Assembly: GCA_964432985.1 (NCBI GenBank)
Contig: CAYSPT010000041.1
Coordinates: 1 to 45,470 of the forward strand
Length of the DNA: 45,470 nt
DNA from: CAYSPT01 sp964432985
GTDB lineage: Bacteria; Muiribacteriota; CAYSPT01
Direction: 5' to 3'
Below, piece after piece: positions 43,134 to 45,470 of the stretch. The notes under the pieces are model-generated. The model worked only from the letters and a program-made list of their open reading frames with translations, had not been told where the DNA came from and made no database searches. A program made the translations under genes and the position numbers. Every line of letters starts with the position of its first letter. Positions within the stretch are counted from its first letter, which is position 1.

Positions 43134-44372
43134 TCAAAAATTGTACTTGTATTTCACAGCGAAAAAATCGTTGCTGTTAAGCCGACTGATAAGATCGTTT
43201 GTTTCTCCGGAAAAGTTGCCGAACAAGATGGTCAGCCAGGTGTTCTCCGACAGGTTGCAGTCGTAGTTTACACGCATGAAAAAGCTCTTCGCTTCGATGT
43301 TGACCAGGGAAAAGAACCGGAGTTTTTTGAGATCGTAGGCGAATCGTTTCTCTACGTTGGCCAGGATGGTGACTTCGTTGGTCTTGTCCTGTATGTTTCC
43401 GTCCACGTTGATGCTGGTGCGCAGCAGGGTGAAATCGAGATAGTGGTTGCCGAAACGTTTGAACAGACCGAATCCGCCCACGGTTGACTCTCCCAGCACA
43501 TAATCCGTCCCAGTGGCGTTGAGGAAACCCTGCCGGTTGAAAAAAGCCAGTTCACCCCGGGCCACCCAGTTTCCCAGTAAAAACTCGCAGTCGAACCCGT
43601 ACATGTCTCCCTGAATGTACTCCGCCCACATCTTGTCGAGACCCGCATCCAGCCGGTACGCGGGAAGGTCCTGGAACCCGTTGTAAAAGTAGAGCGACCA
43701 GTCAATTTCCGCCGAGGTGGTAGTGAAACGCCCGCCGTACTCCATGTTGCTCAGGGTGTTGGTGGGGAACACCTTCTCCACCGGAACAGGGAAATCGACC
43801 GGGTAAAACGGAGAAGACAGCTCGTTGAGCTCATCGTACACGGCATCTTTGAACCGAGGAACGACGATGAGTTCGAGGCGGCTTTCGTCTTCGAAATACG
43901 GTGAAACCATCAGCATGGGGACCGGCAGTTTTGCTTCGCTGCGCTCCGCTTCCAGAAACAGCCTGGAGTAGTCCAGCGGATTCACCACGTCCACCGGGGG
44001 AAGCTGGTCGAGTTTGCCCCAAAACACCCTTGTATACCCCATGGTTATATCCACGTGGGGAAGGTAAACCGTGAGCGCCAGTTCCTCCAGGCGGGGAATG
44101 ACCTTGCTGTCGTGCTCGCGCCGGTCGGAATAGAGGGCGTCGAACCGGCATTTAGCCACCAGCCTGGCGGAGCGCCCGGTGTCGAGCGTCTCCTCGAGCT
44201 GCAGCCGGGTACGAAGCTCCGAGGACACGCCCTCGCAATCGGGATACAGGGGAACGATGGCTTCCAGATGGCCGTTGAAGGCTCTTGCAGTCTGCCCGCC
44301 GGCCACAACACCGATTACGAGGAACAGTACCAGAATTTCCCGCAACCGCGGGCGGGCAATTTCGATTCGCAC
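43134..44372 (-). CDS. Outer-membrane beta-barrel protein (DUF1302-like) (412 aa)
   Basis: A signal peptide (residues 1-31, 'LVLFLVIGVVAGGQTARA') precedes alternating beta-strand-rich sequence. It ends in Phe ('FAVKYKYNF'), the classical C-terminal signature for outer-membrane barrels. 'GYTRVFWGKLDQL' and 'VNPLDYSR' near residues 115-140 resemble DUF1302 porins. Start is a GTG at 44372 because GGAGG lies 6 nt upstream. A TTGACA-18-TAGAAT promoter drives the operon, and a 15-bp repeat array lies in the predicted leader. It is the first gene, followed by OYE-type and oxoamine synthase genes. Transport of a hydrophobic compound is possible. Confidence 0.8.
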   Translation of the reverse strand: MRIEIARPRLREILVLFLVIGVVAGGQTARAFNGHLEAIVPLYPDCEGVSSELRTRLQLEETLDTGRSARLVAKCRFDALYSDRREHDSKVIPRLEELALTVYLPHVDITMGYTRVFWGKLDQLPPVDVVNPLDYSRLFLEAERSEAKLPVPMLMVSPYFEDESRLELIVVPRFKDAVYDELNELSSPFYPVDFPVPVEKVFPTNTLSNMEYGGRFTTTSAEIDWSLYFYNGFQDLPAYRLDAGLDKMWAEYIQGDMYGFDCEFLLGNWVARGELAFFNRQGFLNATGTDYVLGESTVGGFGLFKRFGNHYLDFTLLRTSINVDGNIQDKTNEVTILANVEKRFAYDLKKLRFFSLVNIEAKSFFMRVNYDCNLSENTWLTILFGNFSGETNDLISRLNSNDFFAVKYKYNF

Positions 44373-44424
44373 AGGAATCCTCCACCACGTAAGGCTGAAC
44401 GTTTCACAAACTCTTTCGCTCGTT

Positions 44425-44484
44425 ATTAATAACGCCGTTATTTATAACGCCAAAGTTTACAACGCCGTTATTTATAACGCCGTT
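44425..44484. repeat. 15-bp tandem array in a predicted 5' UTR
   Basis: Four 15-bp units (44425-44439, 44440-44454, 44455-44469, 44470-44484) with consensus atttataacgccgtt. They lie between the predicted minus-strand transcription start (~44506) and the outer-membrane protein start at 44372, so the repeat would be in the mRNA leader. GTTAT/ATAAC elements make units partly self-complementary. Confidence 0.85.
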
Positions 44485-44512
44485 ACTTTTGCGGGCTAAT
44501 CCCCGGACCATT

Positions 44513-44542
44513 ATTCTAGACGGGTTTGCGAGGAGGTGTCAA
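44513..44542 (-). promoter_or_regulatory. Sigma70 promoter for the outer-membrane protein operon
   Basis: On the minus strand TTGACA (plus 44537-44542) and TAGAAT (plus 44513-44518) are 18 bp apart. It lies back to back with the promoter of the prephenate dehydrogenase-like gene (44565-44593). Confidence 0.75.
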
Positions 44543-44564
44543 GTTAGCCACCCTACCCTGACGG

Positions 44565-44593
44565 TTGCCCTTCGTTACCGCTCCTGTTATAAT
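44565..44593 (+). promoter_or_regulatory. Extended -10 promoter for the prephenate dehydrogenase-like gene
   Basis: TTGCCC (44565-44570), a 17-bp spacer ending TGT and TATAAT (44588-44593) form a sigma70 promoter with an extended -10 and a leader of ~22 nt. Confidence 0.75.
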
Positions 44594-44621
44594 CCATCAT
44601 CATCTGAAGTTAGGAGACCTC

Positions 44622-45470
44622 ATGGAAATAGGGATTATCGGTACGGGAGACATGGGTAAGCTCTACGCGCGGGCCTTTACGGCCGCCGGCTACCGTGTCA
44701 ATGCCTGCGACCTGCCCGAGAAGCGGGAGAGACTGGAAGAGGAACTCCAGGGATCGGGCATCTACCTTCTGGATGATGGAATCGCCGTCTCGCGGCGCAG
44801 CGACCTGATCATCTACTCCGTGGAGACCGAAAACATCGATAACGCCGTCCGTCAGTACGGTCCGTCCACCAAGAAAGACGCCATCGTCGGTGGGCAGACA
44901 TCGGTCAAGTCAAAAGAGATTGCAGCCTTCGAGAAGCATCTTCCCGACGATGTCAATATCGTCACCTGCCACTCGCTGCACGGGCCCACCGTGGACCCTC
45001 ATGGACAAGCGCTGGTGGTCATTCGCCACCGCAGCAGTAATCAGGCATACGGACGATCGTTGGAGACCTTTGAGAAACTGGGATCGACCATCGTGGAGAT
45101 GCCCTCGTGCCAGGAGCACGACCGGATCACCGCCGATGTGCAGTCGGTGACGCACGTCGGATTCGCAAGCCTGGGGACGGCCTGGAAAAACGCCGGGTTC
45201 TTCCCCTGGGAAAACTCCTCCTACCTTGGAGGGATCGACAACGTAAAGGTACTGCTGGCCATGCGGATCTACGGCGGTAAATCACATGTCTACGCCGGGC
45301 TGGCCATTTTCAATCCCCTGGGACGGGAACTGGTCCACCAGTATGCCCGCTCCGAATCGGAGCTGTTCAAGATGATGATCCAGGAAAATAACCACGCCTT
45401 CAGGGAGCGTCTCAAGCGCGCCGCCGGATTCGTGTTCGGAAGCGGCGACGCTCCCATCCTGCTGGACGAC
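44622..45470 (+). CDS. Prephenate dehydrogenase-like protein, 3' end cut off (at least 283 aa)
   Basis: The N-terminus 'MEIGIIGTGDMGKLYA' is a Rossmann dinucleotide-binding loop (GxGxxG) like that of prephenate dehydrogenases of the yeast Tyr1 type, which oxidise prephenate for tyrosine synthesis. Further family-like segments are 'VNACDLPEKRE', 'GGQTSVKSKEI', and 'CHSLHGPTVDP'. The frame is open to the last base, so the true end is outside the window. GGAG lies 5 nt upstream. It stands alone in this window, divergent from the outer-membrane operon. Substrate specificity is inferred from N-terminal pattern only. Confidence 0.75.
   Translation, partial: MEIGIIGTGDMGKLYARAFTAAGYRVNACDLPEKRERLEEELQGSGIYLLDDGIAVSRRSDLIIYSVETENIDNAVRQYGPSTKKDAIVGGQTSVKSKEIAAFEKHLPDDVNIVTCHSLHGPTVDPHGQALVVIRHRSSNQAYGRSLETFEKLGSTIVEMPSCQEHDRITADVQSVTHVGFASLGTAWKNAGFFPWENSSYLGGIDNVKVLLAMRIYGGKSHVYAGLAIFNPLGRELVHQYARSESELFKMMIQENNHAFRERLKRAAGFVFGSGDAPILLDD

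Noticed and set aside
1..45470. tRNA, rRNA, riboswitch, insertion sequence or prophage
   Set aside because: No cloverleaf, rRNA segment, known riboswitch core, transposase motif or terminal inverted repeat was recognised by eye; a covariance-model search would be needed to exclude small RNAs.

Overview
The window looks like a metagenome-derived scaffold: it carries two runs of exactly 100 N (39175-39274 and 42523-42622). The source is a diderm (Gram-negative type) bacterium of moderate-to-high GC. The diderm call rests on a predicted outer-membrane beta-barrel ending in Phe (43134-44372), a lipoprotein with an LSGC lipobox (12318-13979) and type IV/type II prepilin-like proteins (2016-3921). 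I cannot name the lineage. A Ser/Thr kinase with WD40 blades, STAS proteins, many zinc ribbons, HEAT/TPR proteins and a LuxE/LuxC pair suggest a deltaproteobacterium-like or candidate-phylum lineage, but that is only a guess. I see no tRNA, rRNA, CRISPR, transposase or phage gene.

Layout. (1) 164-5265 (+): a secreted PKD protein, three prepilin-like proteins and a membrane-anchored HEAT/TPR protein. (2) 5326-7155 (-): a polytopic membrane protein, possibly a GT-C-type glycosyltransferase. (3) 7505-8329 (+): an SAM hydrolase (DUF62 family). (4) 8542-11991 (+): a STAS protein, alanine racemase and a zinc-ribbon DnaB-like ATPase behind a near-perfect extended -10 promoter. (5) 12318-13979 (+): a TPR lipoprotein, then a bidirectional terminator. 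(6) 14076-20965 (-): a seven-gene module of DUF4178/zinc-ribbon membrane protein, small secreted protein, DUF350, membrane-fused spermidine-synthase-like enzyme, zinc-ribbon/YbjN-like protein, helical protein and SPFH/zinc-ribbon protein. This resembles a membrane-stress/polyamine island. (7) 21184-24698 (-): UbiA prenyltransferase, radical SAM, STAS and zinc-ribbon protein. (8) 25166-31652 (-): a tightly overlapping operon of WD40 Ser/Thr kinase, lipid kinase, ThiL-like protein and extended SDR. (9) 31798-33449: a long GNAT protein and a convergent DUF1232 protein. (10) 33629-38120 (+): LuxE-like, a LuxC-PaaK fusion and a CPBP protein. (11) 38246-41040 (+): an Asp-rich secreted protein interrupted by a probably artefactual gap. 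(12) 41095-44372 (-): beta-barrel, Old Yellow Enzyme relative (with gap) and alpha-oxoamine synthase. (13) 44622-end (+): a prephenate dehydrogenase-like protein cut by the window edge.

Two themes stand out. First, six different short tandem arrays (units of 14, 15, 16, 17, 20 and 21 bp) occupy the longer intergenic gaps and one coding region. Two of them start at the stop codon of a gene, one sits in a predicted 5' UTR, and two share the core CTTTTGGGCC. Second, much of the window concerns the envelope and lipids: the DUF350/SpeE/SPFH island, lipid kinase plus SDR, GNAT, alpha-oxoamine synthase, LuxC/LuxE aldehyde chemistry and UbiA. Functional links among these are inferred from neighbourhood and family only.
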